This document shows positions 7,397-14,517 of a stretch of 20,472 nucleotides of DNA, piece by piece; positions within the stretch are counted from its first letter, which is position 1, and every line of letters begins with the position of its first letter. The position numbers were made by a program, and so were the translations under genes. The DNA is from Lachnospiraceae bacterium UBA7076. Lineage in GTDB: Bacteria; Bacillota; Clostridia; Lachnospirales; Lachnospiraceae. The stretch covers positions 31,675 to 52,146 of the forward strand of contig DKZK01000043.1 of assembly GCA_002493625.1 (NCBI GenBank). Reading direction: 5' to 3'. The notes below the pieces were generated by a model. It had not been told where the DNA came from. It saw only the letters and a list, made by a program, of their open reading frames with translations, and searched no databases.

Positions 7397-8179
7397 TTAA
7401 AGAAACAAAATTTTTTTATAAATATCGTAATCTTCCTGTTTAAACACATTAAATATAACTCTTTCTATCCGTGTGTCCGTCTGCAAAAAGTCACTGACCG
7501 TCCGCACTGCAATATCAGCCGCCTTTTTCTGCGGGAAATGAAATTCACCTGTGGAAATGCAGCAAAATGCAATGCTTTTTAAGCCCTCGTCAGAGGCTAC
7601 TTGCAGACAGGATTTATAACAGGCTGCAAGCAGGTCACAGTGTTCTTGGGTCAATGCTCCATTCACAATCGGACCCACCGTATGAATCACATAACGGCAT
7701 GGAAGATTAAAAGCAGGTGTAATCTTTGCTTTTCCAGTTGGCTCGTCATATCCCTGCGACCTCATCAGTTCATCACAGGCCAGCCGCAGCTGTATGCCGC
7801 TGACGCTGTGAATGATGTTATCAATGCAGGAATGGCAGGGTACGAAGCATCCCCTTAAAGCGCTGTTTGCAGCATTTACAATGGCATCCGCCTTTAACGT
7901 GGTAATGTCCCCACGCCAAAGAACAAGACGGTTATTGTCAGGACAAACCGGCAGCGTATCGCTGTCCGTAATTCCTTTTTCCCTGACTTCCTCACTCAGA
8001 TATTCGTCCTGTACTTTAAGAAATTCCGCTCCGATGGGACGGGGCATACGAATATTCATAAGACTTCGAAGAAGCCTTTTTTGTTCCTCTGTATCTTGTG
8101 GAATTTCCATGTCCCTATACTGCGGCTGCTCGGATAACAATTCCTGAATCAGATAAATTCTTTTTTCACTGTGTGTCAT
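7397..8179 (-). CDS. Zinc-type macrodomain protein-ADP-ribose hydrolase
   Basis: This 260-residue protein probably removes ADP-ribose from proteins modified by the sirtuin encoded 19 bp upstream. After an N-terminal helical extension (1-80) the macrodomain runs from about 85 to 260. Visible motifs are WRGDITTLKADAIVNAAN with GD at 90-91 and the adenosine/ribose-binding NAAN, HTVGP (166-170), and the phosphate loop STGEFHFP (209-216). The segment GCFVPCHSCIDNIIH contains Cys111, His116 and Cys118, the GCF-x-P-x-H-x-C-I-D-N signature of the zinc-dependent macrodomains found next to SirTM. It is the last gene of the operon. The start has GGAGG 8 bp upstream. All catalytic-loop features look intact, so an active hydrolase is expected, but its substrate is unknown. 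Confidence 0.9.
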   Translation of the reverse strand: MTHSEKRIYLIQELLSEQPQYRDMEIPQDTEEQKRLLRSLMNIRMPRPIGAEFLKVQDEYLSEEVREKGITDSDTLPVCPDNNRLVLWRGDITTLKADAIVNAANSALRGCFVPCHSCIDNIIHSVSGIQLRLACDELMRSQGYDEPTGKAKITPAFNLPCRYVIHTVGPIVNGALTQEHCDLLAACYKSCLQVASDEGLKSIAFCCISTGEFHFPQKKAADIAVRTVSDFLQTDTRIERVIFNVFKQEDYDIYKKILFL

Positions 8180-8198
8180 GGCAAAATCCTCCTATATT

Positions 8199-9152
8199 TC
8201 AAAGCCCTTTCAAATGTTTCTGCTGCTGATGCATTTCCCCTATCGCCTTTGCCATATCGCCGCCGATACCGATTGCCCTGCTGCCAAAGCTCTCCGGGAC
8301 AAACGCCTCGTTCAGATTTAAGCGAAGCAGGGAAAACTTTTTATTCTCACGGACCATTTTTTCAAAGGGAAAGCGAATAATCGTGGGCGTGTTAAATCCA
8401 ACGCCAAGCTCCAGCAATACAGCCGTTTTCCCCTCCATTCCCCTGACAAAATCAAAATAATGCGCAACGGCGGCATGCCAGTTTTCATCTTCCACAAAAT
8501 ACTCATCACACCGAAGGTGCATCGTCATATTGCCGCCGCACACCGGACATTTTGGCACCAAATGGGATGGTATCAGACAGTCCTGCCTTGCCTGATCCAT
8601 TTTACGAAACAACTCCTCCGCCTCGTAAACCTTATCATGGCATCCCTTTTCGCACTGGATATTTCCATAATCCCCCTGTGTTGCAAAAATGCGTTCCTGC
8701 TTAAATCCCGCTTTTTGAAACTGATAGTCAACATTCGTTGTCAAAACAAAATAGTCTTTTTCCTTCACAATGTCATAAAGCTGCTTATATAAAGGCAATG
8801 CAGGCGGTTCAAAACGGTTTAACATACTGTGCTTTGACCAGTAACCCCATTTTGCCTCCTGAGCAGGAAATGGATAAAAGCCCGCAGCATACATATCTGT
8901 CATGTACATAGAGCCATATTTTTCTATAAACTCACTGAAATTATCGGTAAACCGCTTTCCGCTGTAAGTAAGACCTGCGGCGGCAGAAGCTCCCGCTCCT
9001 GCGCCAATCAGTATCGTTTCAGCATGTTCTATCCATTCTGAGGCTTTTCTTATCTGTTCCTCATAAGGAATATTCTGAAAAATATAATCCCGTGCCGGAA
9101 CGCCGCTTAAAAACTGCTGCCAATCACTTTTATTTTTCTGACTTTGCTTCAT
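8199..9152 (-). CDS. Class M sirtuin (SirTM), protein ADP-ribosyltransferase
   Basis: This 317-residue Sir2-fold protein is of the SirTM class, whose described members ADP-ribosylate rather than deacetylate proteins. NAD-binding elements are GAGAGASAAAG (50-60), TTNVD (138-142) and GVGFNTP (250-256). In place of the classical sirtuin HG catalytic motif it has TQGDYG, so the usual His is replaced by Gln159, a class M trait. Four zinc cysteines occur as C-x3-C (167, 171) and C-x2-C (202, 205). The frame opens at 9173, but AAGGAG lies inside that stretch and serves the ATG at 9152, so I use 9152. It is 32 bp behind the YwnB-like gene and 19 bp ahead of the macrodomain gene. In Staphylococcus and Streptococcus the target is a lipoylated GcvH-L. 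No such carrier gene is in this window. Confidence 0.9.
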   Translation of the reverse strand: MKQSQKNKSDWQQFLSGVPARDYIFQNIPYEEQIRKASEWIEHAETILIGAGAGASAAAGLTYSGKRFTDNFSEFIEKYGSMYMTDMYAAGFYPFPAQEAKWGYWSKHSMLNRFEPPALPLYKQLYDIVKEKDYFVLTTNVDYQFQKAGFKQERIFATQGDYGNIQCEKGCHDKVYEAEELFRKMDQARQDCLIPSHLVPKCPVCGGNMTMHLRCDEYFVEDENWHAAVAHYFDFVRGMEGKTAVLLELGVGFNTPTIIRFPFEKMVRENKKFSLLRLNLNEAFVPESFGSRAIGIGGDMAKAIGEMHQQQKHLKGL

Positions 9153-9184
9153 TATACACCACTCCTTTTGCATTGCCTATAGAG

Positions 9185-9817
9185 CTAAGCTTTTTTTACA
9201 ACTGAAATCCGCTGCTGTATATGATTTCCCTTTTCTATTTCATCTGCCATTGCAATGGCATAATCTGCATAGCTTATAACGCTCTCTCCCTGTTCGTTCA
9301 AAACCAGTTCCTCGCCTCCAAGAATATATTTTCCGGTACGTTCGCCGTCTGCCTGAAAATCTCCGGCCGGACTGATATATGTCCACTTAACATCATCTCT
9401 CTTTCTAAGTTCCGAAAGAGCCTTTGCCATAGCATTTGCCAGCGGCTTGAACATATCCGGAAAGTCCGGTCCATCTGCTACACATGCTGTATGCTCCGGA
9501 TTTACATACAGGCTTCCTGCACCGCCTACCACCAGCAAGCGGGTATCTTTACCGGAAAGGGCGTCACACAAAATTTTCAATGTGGTACTGTGTAGTGGAA
9601 GCACATCCTCCGTCCATGCGCCAAACGCATCTACAACAACATCATATCCCTCAAGGTCTGATGCCTGAATGTCAAGGATATCTCTGCTTACAAACTTTGG
9701 AGCGGCAGATTTATTTTCACCTCTCACGATAGCCGTAACGTCAAAGCCTCTGTCTACAGCCTCCTTTGTAATTAATTTTCCTGCCTTTCCATTTGCACAA
9801 ACTACTGCAATCTTCAT
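9185..9817 (-). CDS. NAD(P)-binding Rossmann-fold protein, YwnB-like (atypical SDR)
   Basis: This 210-residue cytosolic protein belongs to the NAD(P)H-binding atypical SDR group that includes YwnB of Bacillus. The N-terminus MKIAVVCANGKAGKLI replaces the usual GATG-x-x-G with C-A-N-G-K-A-G, keeping the last two glycines. DVVVDAFG and LLVVGGAGSLYV are typical later strands, and WTYISPAG occurs where this group has its conserved W-x-x-x-x-P segment. Family members are predicted reductases or redox-sensing proteins without a settled reaction. An AGGAGG site stands 8 bp before the ATG at 9817 and only 2 bp before the ATG at 9823, so I choose 9817. It is the first gene of the operon with SirTM and the macrodomain, downstream of a promoter with two identical operators, and the divergent-function neighbour 5' of it is an Rrf2 regulator, as in the ywnA-ywnB pair of Bacillus. 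Confidence 0.85.
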   Translation of the reverse strand: MKIAVVCANGKAGKLITKEAVDRGFDVTAIVRGENKSAAPKFVSRDILDIQASDLEGYDVVVDAFGAWTEDVLPLHSTTLKILCDALSGKDTRLLVVGGAGSLYVNPEHTACVADGPDFPDMFKPLANAMAKALSELRKRDDVKWTYISPAGDFQADGERTGKYILGGEELVLNEQGESVISYADYAIAMADEIEKGNHIQQRISVVKKA

Positions 9818-9875
9818 AATCATTACCTCCTGAATTTTTATTTAGGCATTTGCCTGTTTTTATTGTTTCTCTCGA

Positions 9876-9894
9876 TGTAATAATCGTTATTACA
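9876..9894. promoter_or_regulatory. Operator 1, TGTAA-N9-TTACA, downstream of the -10 box
   Basis: This is a perfect palindrome: arms GATGTAATAA and TTATTACATC flank a 3-bp centre (9874-9896). The core TGTAA-N9-TTACA is identical in layout to operator 2. Its centre lies 49 bp from that of operator 2, and it covers the predicted transcription start and early leader, where a bound repressor would block initiation. Confidence 0.7.
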
Positions 9895-9906
9895 TCTTGT
9901 AGCTAT

Positions 9907-9935
9907 ATACTAGCATTGTCTTGTTGTAATGTCAA
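9907..9935 (-). promoter_or_regulatory. Promoter of the ywnB-like/SirTM/macrodomain operon
   Basis: On the minus strand a consensus TTGACA (9930-9935) is followed after 17 bp by TAGTAT (9907-9912). The -35 box lies inside operator 2 and the start region is followed by operator 1, so the promoter is bracketed by the same motif. The leader to the ATG at 9817 is about 80 nt. Confidence 0.75.
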
Positions 9936-9947
9936 TAGTTACAACAA
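9921..9947. promoter_or_regulatory. Operator 2, TGTAA-N9-TTACA, overlapping the -35 box
   Basis: This is a perfect inverted repeat TTGTTGTAA/TTACAACAA with a 9-bp spacer that contains the -35 hexamer. It shares the TGTAA-N9-TTACA core (9925-9943) with operator 1. The adjacent Rrf2-family protein is the most likely binder. That assignment is an inference from proximity and dyad symmetry. Confidence 0.7.
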
Positions 9948-9951
9948 AATT

Positions 9952-10014
9952 TTTTAAAAAAAAATAATACTGCCGCACTAAGACGTGTGCTTCCGGAACA
10001 GTCTTAGTGCGACA
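9952..10014 (-). terminator. Rho-independent terminator of the rrf2 gene
   Basis: The arms CGCACTAAGAC (9974-9984) and GTCTTAGTGCG (10001-10011) form a perfect 11-bp stem that can extend with one mismatch, with a 16-base loop. On the minus strand the hairpin is followed by TATTATTTTTTTTT. It lies 17 bp after the rrf2 stop codon and insulates that gene from the next promoter. Confidence 0.9.
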
Positions 10015-10030
10015 GCACCTTATAAAAATT

Positions 10031-10474
10031 TTACTTATTTTCTTCACTCAGATATTTTTCCGTATCCCGCTTAATATCTGCAAGTGTTATTGTTGCAAGC
10101 TCATTTTCCAAAGCGTTCTGTACCCGAATAATTTTATCATCTAAAATATGATGGATATTCCTTCCAACAGGACAGCTTGTACTTGGATTTTCATGGAAAT
10201 GGAACAGCTCTCCGTTTTCCACACACTCAACCGCGCGATACACGTCTAAAAAGGTTATTTTATCCAATGGCTTTGTAACAGTCGCGCCTCCCGTTCCGCG
10301 CGCTACCTCAATTAAACCGGCCGCTTTTAACTGACCTAAGATTTTCCGGATAATAACAGGGTTCACGTTGGTGCTTCCCGCAAGAAAATCACTGGTTACT
10401 TTATACTCATTTCCAAAGGTATCTATGCAGGCAAAAATGTGAATTGCCAGTGTAAACCGACTTGAAATCTGCAT
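10031..10474 (-). CDS. Rrf2-family transcriptional regulator (YwnA-like)
   Basis: This is a 147-residue dimeric winged-helix regulator. The sequence follows the Rrf2 pattern from MQISSRFTLAIHI, through the recognition helix region LAGSTNVNPVIIRKILGQLKAAG (split across residues 31-53), to the wing ARGTGGATV (58-66), then a long dimerisation helix. Cysteines are at 16, 84 and 101. Cys101 in TSCPVGRNI is characteristic of the YwnA-like branch, and related Rrf2 proteins such as HypR use cysteines to sense oxidants. The three-cysteine IscR cluster motif is not evident. It starts 37 bp after proA, probably sharing its transcript, and ends at a strong terminator. The paired TGTAA-N9-TTACA operators in the next promoter are its probable sites. 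No copy is visible before rrf2 itself, so autoregulation is not supported here. Confidence 0.88.
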   Translation of the reverse strand: MQISSRFTLAIHIFACIDTFGNEYKVTSDFLAGSTNVNPVIIRKILGQLKAAGLIEVARGTGGATVTKPLDKITFLDVYRAVECVENGELFHFHENPSTSCPVGRNIHHILDDKIIRVQNALENELATITLADIKRDTEKYLSEENK

Positions 10475-10511
10475 GTTGTCTACCGCCTTTCGGATTTATT
10501 TTAAGCGGATT

Positions 10512-11795
10512 TTACAAATCCTTGTGATTAAACTTCTTTCTGCCGCTGGTATAATCCTCAACAATGTGCCCGCTGCCATTCAGCACATACTTATACGTGA
10601 CAAGTCCATCCAGTCCCACAGGACCTCTGGCATGAAGCTTTCCTGTGCTGATGCCAACCTCTGCACCAAACCCGTAGCGATATCCATCCGAAAATCTTGT
10701 AGAGCAGTTTCGATATACCCCCGCGCTGTCAACCATCTGAATAAAATAGTCCGCAGCCTCATCACTTTCTGTCAGTATGCAATCCGTATGATGGGAGCCA
10801 AAATAATTGATATGCTTTACCGCTTCTTCCACGCCGGATACAATTTTTATGGAAATCTCCATGTCATTGTATTCTTTTGCAAACTCATCCTCCTGCATTA
10901 CGTCTATTTCTTTTCCAATTATCTCTTTTACTTCCTCTGTTCCATTGATTTTGACCCCTTCATTCTGAAGCATTTCCGAAAGAACAGGTATAAACCATGA
11001 TGCAATATCTCTGTGGATTAACAGAGTTTCCACTGCATTGCAGGCGGCAGGATATGATTTTTTGGCATCCAGAATAATTGACAATGCCTCCTCCTTATTC
11101 ACATCCTTATCAATATAAATATGACAAATTCCGCTGGAATGCCCCATTACCGGAATCTTCGTATTTTCCATAATGTACCGCACAAAATTATTGCTGCCTC
11201 TTGGAATCAACAAATCTACCTCCTGATCGCATTTGAGAAGCTCATCAATTTCATTATGCAACTCCGCCTGTAACAGACAATCCTCCGGTAGTCCGGCTTT
11301 GACAACAGCATTTTTAATAATCCCAAACAAAACCTTGTTTGTGTTGGCAGTTTCCTTTCCACCCTTCAAAATGGCGCAGTTTCCACTTTTTATGCAAAGC
11401 GACGCTACCTGTATCATGGCATCCGGCCGCGCCTCAAATATTACCCCAATCACTCCGATTGGAACACTTATCTTTTTTAGCACAAGCCCATTATCCATCT
11501 GTCTGTTCATTAAAACCGTTCCGATTGGGTCGCTTAATCCCTTCAGCTCCAACAGACCGCTTATACTGTCTCTGAGCTTATTTTCATCATACTTTAATCT
11601 TTTTCTGATTGCCTGCGCTACCCCGTTTGTTTCCGCAAATTCCATATCTATCCTGTTGGCTTCAAAAATGCTGTCTTTGTTCTCCTCAAGTGCACTTGCA
11701 ATCAGCTCCAATGCATGATTTCTCTGTTCAATCGACGACGCTGCCAGCACAGGCGCGCTCATTTTCATTTTTACTGCTTCTGCCTTTATTTCCAT
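10512..11795 (-). CDS. proA: Glutamate-5-semialdehyde dehydrogenase (gamma-glutamyl phosphate reductase)
   Basis: ProA reduces gamma-glutamyl phosphate to glutamate-5-semialdehyde with NADPH, the second step of proline synthesis from glutamate. The protein of about 427 residues is full length. Family motifs include PIGVIGVIFEARPDA, KGGKETANTN, LLIPRGSNNFVRYI, GHSSGICHIYID, the catalytic Cys252 in KKSYPAACNAVETLLIH, and TGKLHARGPVGLDGLVTYKY. The open frame can be extended to a TTG at 11804, but that codon is 1 bp after GGAGG, whereas the ATG at 11795 is 10 bp after it, so I use 11795. The usual partner proB (glutamate 5-kinase) is not adjacent. Upstream is an unrelated kinase-like gene with its own promoter. 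An Rrf2 regulator gene follows 37 bp downstream. No T-box or other proline-specific leader is visible. Confidence 0.95.
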   Translation of the reverse strand: MEIKAEAVKMKMSAPVLAASSIEQRNHALELIASALEENKDSIFEANRIDMEFAETNGVAQAIRKRLKYDENKLRDSISGLLELKGLSDPIGTVLMNRQMDNGLVLKKISVPIGVIGVIFEARPDAMIQVASLCIKSGNCAILKGGKETANTNKVLFGIIKNAVVKAGLPEDCLLQAELHNEIDELLKCDQEVDLLIPRGSNNFVRYIMENTKIPVMGHSSGICHIYIDKDVNKEEALSIILDAKKSYPAACNAVETLLIHRDIASWFIPVLSEMLQNEGVKINGTEEVKEIIGKEIDVMQEDEFAKEYNDMEISIKIVSGVEEAVKHINYFGSHHTDCILTESDEAADYFIQMVDSAGVYRNCSTRFSDGYRYGFGAEVGISTGKLHARGPVGLDGLVTYKYVLNGSGHIVEDYTSGRKKFNHKDL

Positions 11796-11836
11796 TTGCT
11801 CCAATCCTCCAATTTTAATTTGTGACCTTTTTATTC

Positions 11837-11885
11837 CTCATATGTTTTTTAATATTTTTAAATGGATAATCTCAATTCATATGAG
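11837..11885. repeat. Inverted repeat CTCATATG/CATATGAG in the proA leader
   Basis: Two 8-bp arms (11837-11844 and 11878-11885) are separated by 33 bp. They lie in the predicted proA leader, the distal arm being at the predicted transcription start. They could pair in the RNA or serve as two palindromic CATATG-containing sites. The region is AT-rich, so chance is possible. Confidence 0.35.
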
Positions 11886-11887
11886 CC

Positions 11888-11896
11888 ATTATATCA
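11888..11896 (-). promoter_or_regulatory. proA: Extended -10 promoter element of proA
   Basis: On the minus strand TGATATAAT carries a perfect -10 hexamer (11888-11893) with the extended TG motif. No good -35 hexamer is seen 16-18 bp upstream, which is common for extended -10 promoters. The leader to 11795 is about 85 nt. The rest of the 11796-11955 gap is AT-rich and holds no gene. Confidence 0.6.
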
Positions 11897-11955
11897 TAAG
11901 GAGAACGAGTGTACCATAGATAAAACAATTAGAGCATACTCAAAAAGTTTATAAT

Positions 11956-12465
11956 TCAAAATTCAAACGAATAGGTCTTATCAATCAATATATAATCCAC
12001 ATTATATTCCCTGCACATTTTTAAAGCTTCCGCATTATCGCGGATAAGTGTTTCCATTGTACAGTCTGAATCGTCAAGTCTCGCTTCCACTATATCAGCG
12101 TTTGCCCGTATATCGTGAAAATGATGTCGTATATATGCTTCACTCATTACCAGACAACGGTATTTAATTTGGGAAAGATAGTCTTCTTCAAAATCCTTTT
12201 GCCAGTCAAAAGGAATGTAACATCCCTCAATAATAAGATTCTGCCGATTTTCAATGACGGTTTTTATTATTTCTCTTACGATTGGCCATAACCAGTCTGT
12301 CAAGGCTTTACTATGGCTCATTGGCGTAAGCACAGTATTCTCACTTCGGATTAAGCCCATTTTAAGATGGTCGATAGAAAGGTACGGATATTTATATTTT
12401 TCAAGAAGCCTTTGAGCCAGGGCGGTTTTCCCTGTATGTGACGCGCCCGCTATCAATAAAACCAT
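11956..12465 (-). CDS. P-loop NTPase, small-molecule kinase-like
   Basis: This 169-residue cytosolic protein has a Walker A motif at its very N-terminus, GASHTGKT (7-14), followed by PYLSIDHLKMGL, a probable nucleoside/small-substrate kinase DxD-like region, and LIIEGCYIPFDW in mid-protein. The C-terminal part RANADIVEARLDD and VDYILID is consistent with adenylate-kinase-like or zeta-toxin-like P-loop kinases. Databases often label such Firmicute proteins adenylate or 2-phosphoglycerate kinase, but the substrate cannot be decided from sequence. The start is clear: GGAGG stands 6 bp before the ATG. It has its own promoter and appears monocistronic. No antitoxin-like neighbour supports a toxin role. 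Confidence 0.75.
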   Translation of the reverse strand: MVLLIAGASHTGKTALAQRLLEKYKYPYLSIDHLKMGLIRSENTVLTPMSHSKALTDWLWPIVREIIKTVIENRQNLIIEGCYIPFDWQKDFEEDYLSQIKYRCLVMSEAYIRHHFHDIRANADIVEARLDDSDCTMETLIRDNAEALKMCREYNVDYILIDKTYSFEF

Positions 12466-12509
12466 GCTTTACCTCCAAAAAAAACATCAATCCATCCTTT
12501 CCAATAAAT

Positions 12510-12538
12510 ATTATACTTGAGGACACTATGATGGGCAA
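12510..12538 (-). promoter_or_regulatory. Promoter of the kinase-like gene
   Basis: On the minus strand TTGCCC (12533-12538) is followed after 17 bp by a perfect TATAAT (12510-12515). The start codon at 12465 lies about 40 bp downstream. Confidence 0.65.
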
Positions 12539-12539
12539 G

Positions 12540-12698
12540 TATATTTATTTCCTTATGGTTGGCTGTATGAAGCAAAACATATTATATACTTTCTGTTATT
12601 ATACCGATTGGAGCTTGCATTTTGGGTCTGTATTTCACTTCTTCCGCCATCGCTCTATTTATGCTGATTACGGAAATTGTCTTTTGCTTCTGTCTCTG
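12540..12698. other. Gene-free spacer, possibly with a decayed membrane-protein fragment on the plus strand
   Basis: No gene with a ribosome binding site is visible on either strand. On the plus strand a frame closed upstream by a TGA near 12570 reads ILSVIIPIGACILGLYF and SSAIALFMLITEIVFCFCLC before a TGA overlapping the chemoreceptor 3' end near 12710. This looks like two transmembrane helices without a start codon, so it may be a relic, or merely a hydrophobic shadow of AT-rich DNA. Confidence 0.25.
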
Positions 12699-14411
12699 TC
12701 AATCCATGTCAACCTGATAGGCATCCAGCTCTTTGTTCATGCCTGAGATACTTTGGAATGTCTCCTCCGTAGAATCTTCAATTTTCTTCATATCCGTATT
12801 CATATATGACAGCATCTCCGATACATGGACAATCTGCGTGCTTGTATCCTCAGATGCCGCACTGACAGACTGCATAACCTCATTAATATTTTTCAGGGTT
12901 TCCTCGTACTGCTCCACAATCTGCTGCAATTGTTCCATAGACACCAGAATATCATCCGATTGTCCCATAAAGCTGCGGGATGCTTTGCTGAAGCTTTCAT
13001 AATCACAGGAAATCTCATTTTTTAAGAAAACCAGCATCTGCTCTGCCAGCCTTGCCAGTCCCTCCACTGCCTCTACCACATTACTGCTCATAATTTGAAT
13101 TTCATTTGCTGCTTCAGCGGTGTTATGGGCCAATACCCCAATCTCCTGAGCCACGACCTCAAATCCCCGTCCTGCTTCTCCAGCTCTTGCTGCCTCAATG
13201 GAAGCGTTCAATGCCAGAAGATTTGTTTGGGCGGAAATGCTGAGAATAGAATCCGAAAGCTCCTTTATCCTGAGAACGGCATCCGCCTTCTCCTTTTCCT
13301 GCTTCATGCCCTCCGACATGTCCCCCACATTTTTCTCTATCCTTTTTGCAGAAATTTCTGCCGTTTCACTAAGCTCCTTAGAGGAACCATAAATATCCTT
13401 AAGATTATTCGTGTTTCGACCCACAATGTCCACGATGCTCTGAATATTCTTATACACAAGGTCTACCTGCTCTCCCATCGTTCCGGCTGATGCCGTTATC
13501 TCCTCCGAGGATGCCACCATAGTTTGTATTGCGTCATTTATACCGGTAATCCGCGAAACAGAACCGGACACATTGGTGTTGATGCTCTCCATTTTAACTT
13601 CTATACTGTCTGCTCCAATCTTGACCTGACGGACTGTATTTGCCGTTTTCTGCAATAGCTGATTCAGACTATTTCCAATTACCTCCAATTCATCACCGGA
13701 ACTGATATCCAGCACCTTCGTTAAATCTCCGTCATCCGAAGCCACATCCCGAATCTTATCATTTACCCTTATAAAATTGCGTCTCATTCTGGCTGCAACA
13801 AGTCCAGCCACGGCAACGGCAAAGAAAATACCGATTATCATGGCAAACAAAATATTGCGTATCAGATGATTTAAGGATTCCTGTATTGACGACGCCTCAT
13901 AATCAATTGCTACAATTCCCAATGTCTGTCCGTTGTATGTGATGGGCGCATAACCACTGTAAAAGGTTCCCCATTCATCCGTAAACGGCTCCTTTGTTAC
14001 ACTTTCCTTTCCCTCCATCGCCTCAAACATGGCATCCTGCGCCTCGTAATCCTCGGCATATTCTCCCGGATCATCCGGATCCGTGTCAACTACAAACTGA
14101 AAATTATCCTCATCCTTTGGCATAAGAGTATAGACATAAGTAACCGAATCTCCTGACAGAAAGAAGCTGAGTGAATCCTTCACTGCCAAAAGAGACGTCT
14201 CATCACCCTCCATCGCCTTCATGAAAGTCTCTCCATCCACATTCTCAGCAGCAATTACCGCGAGCTCCATCACGCTTCCCATAGTTTTCTGCCTTAAAAA
14301 GCGTCCCATGACGGAATAGGAAACTCCTCCGACAATTAATGCCACCACAAATGATGCCCCAAGTATAAAAAGAAATAACTGTGTAGAAATGCTGATTTTT
14401 CTGGTTTTCAT
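12699..14411 (-). CDS. Methyl-accepting chemotaxis protein
   Basis: This 570-residue transmembrane chemoreceptor feeds CheA/CheW. TM1 spans about 12-34. The extracytoplasmic sensor (about 35-186) resembles a single Cache domain, with VTYVYTLMPKDEDNFQFVVDTD and a late YSGYAPITYNGQTLGIVAIDY strand pair. TM2 spans about 187-208 and a HAMP domain runs to about 262. The rest is a coiled-coil signalling domain whose hairpin tip is the conserved QTNLLALNASIEAARAGEAG stretch (395-414), followed by GRGFEVVAQEIGVLA. There is no C-terminal CheR-binding pentapeptide. The start has a GGAGAG site. No other chemotaxis genes are nearby, as is usual for orphan receptors. It implies a motile host. The ligand is unknown, though Cache domains often bind small organic acids or amino acids. 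Confidence 0.95.
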   Translation of the reverse strand: MKTRKISISTQLFLFILGASFVVALIVGGVSYSVMGRFLRQKTMGSVMELAVIAAENVDGETFMKAMEGDETSLLAVKDSLSFFLSGDSVTYVYTLMPKDEDNFQFVVDTDPDDPGEYAEDYEAQDAMFEAMEGKESVTKEPFTDEWGTFYSGYAPITYNGQTLGIVAIDYEASSIQESLNHLIRNILFAMIIGIFFAVAVAGLVAARMRRNFIRVNDKIRDVASDDGDLTKVLDISSGDELEVIGNSLNQLLQKTANTVRQVKIGADSIEVKMESINTNVSGSVSRITGINDAIQTMVASSEEITASAGTMGEQVDLVYKNIQSIVDIVGRNTNNLKDIYGSSKELSETAEISAKRIEKNVGDMSEGMKQEKEKADAVLRIKELSDSILSISAQTNLLALNASIEAARAGEAGRGFEVVAQEIGVLAHNTAEAANEIQIMSSNVVEAVEGLARLAEQMLVFLKNEISCDYESFSKASRSFMGQSDDILVSMEQLQQIVEQYEETLKNINEVMQSVSAASEDTSTQIVHVSEMLSYMNTDMKKIEDSTEETFQSISGMNKELDAYQVDMD

Positions 14412-14517
14412 GCCTATATCTCTCCTACCTTAAAATTTGAAAATTGTCAATATATCTCCCGCTTATGCTTATACTTCTATATCATCACCCATAAATGGAT
14501 GTAATAACTGATAAATA

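Noticed and set aside
7397..9152. Toxin-antitoxin reading of the SirTM/macrodomain pair (DarTG-like)
   Set aside because: The transferase is a sirtuin fold with class M motifs, not a DarT-type fold, and the macrodomain carries the zinc-type signature of SirTM partners. Reversible protein modification fits better.
11796..11955. T-box or other riboswitch in the proA leader
   Set aside because: The leader is only about 85 nt and AT-rich. No T-box sequence, terminator/antiterminator pair or known aptamer core is visible, only one weak long-range inverted repeat.
11956..12465. Zeta-toxin interpretation of the P-loop protein
   Set aside because: There is no epsilon-type antitoxin or any small partner gene nearby, and the gene has a lone housekeeping-type promoter. 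A Walker A motif alone does not support a toxin.
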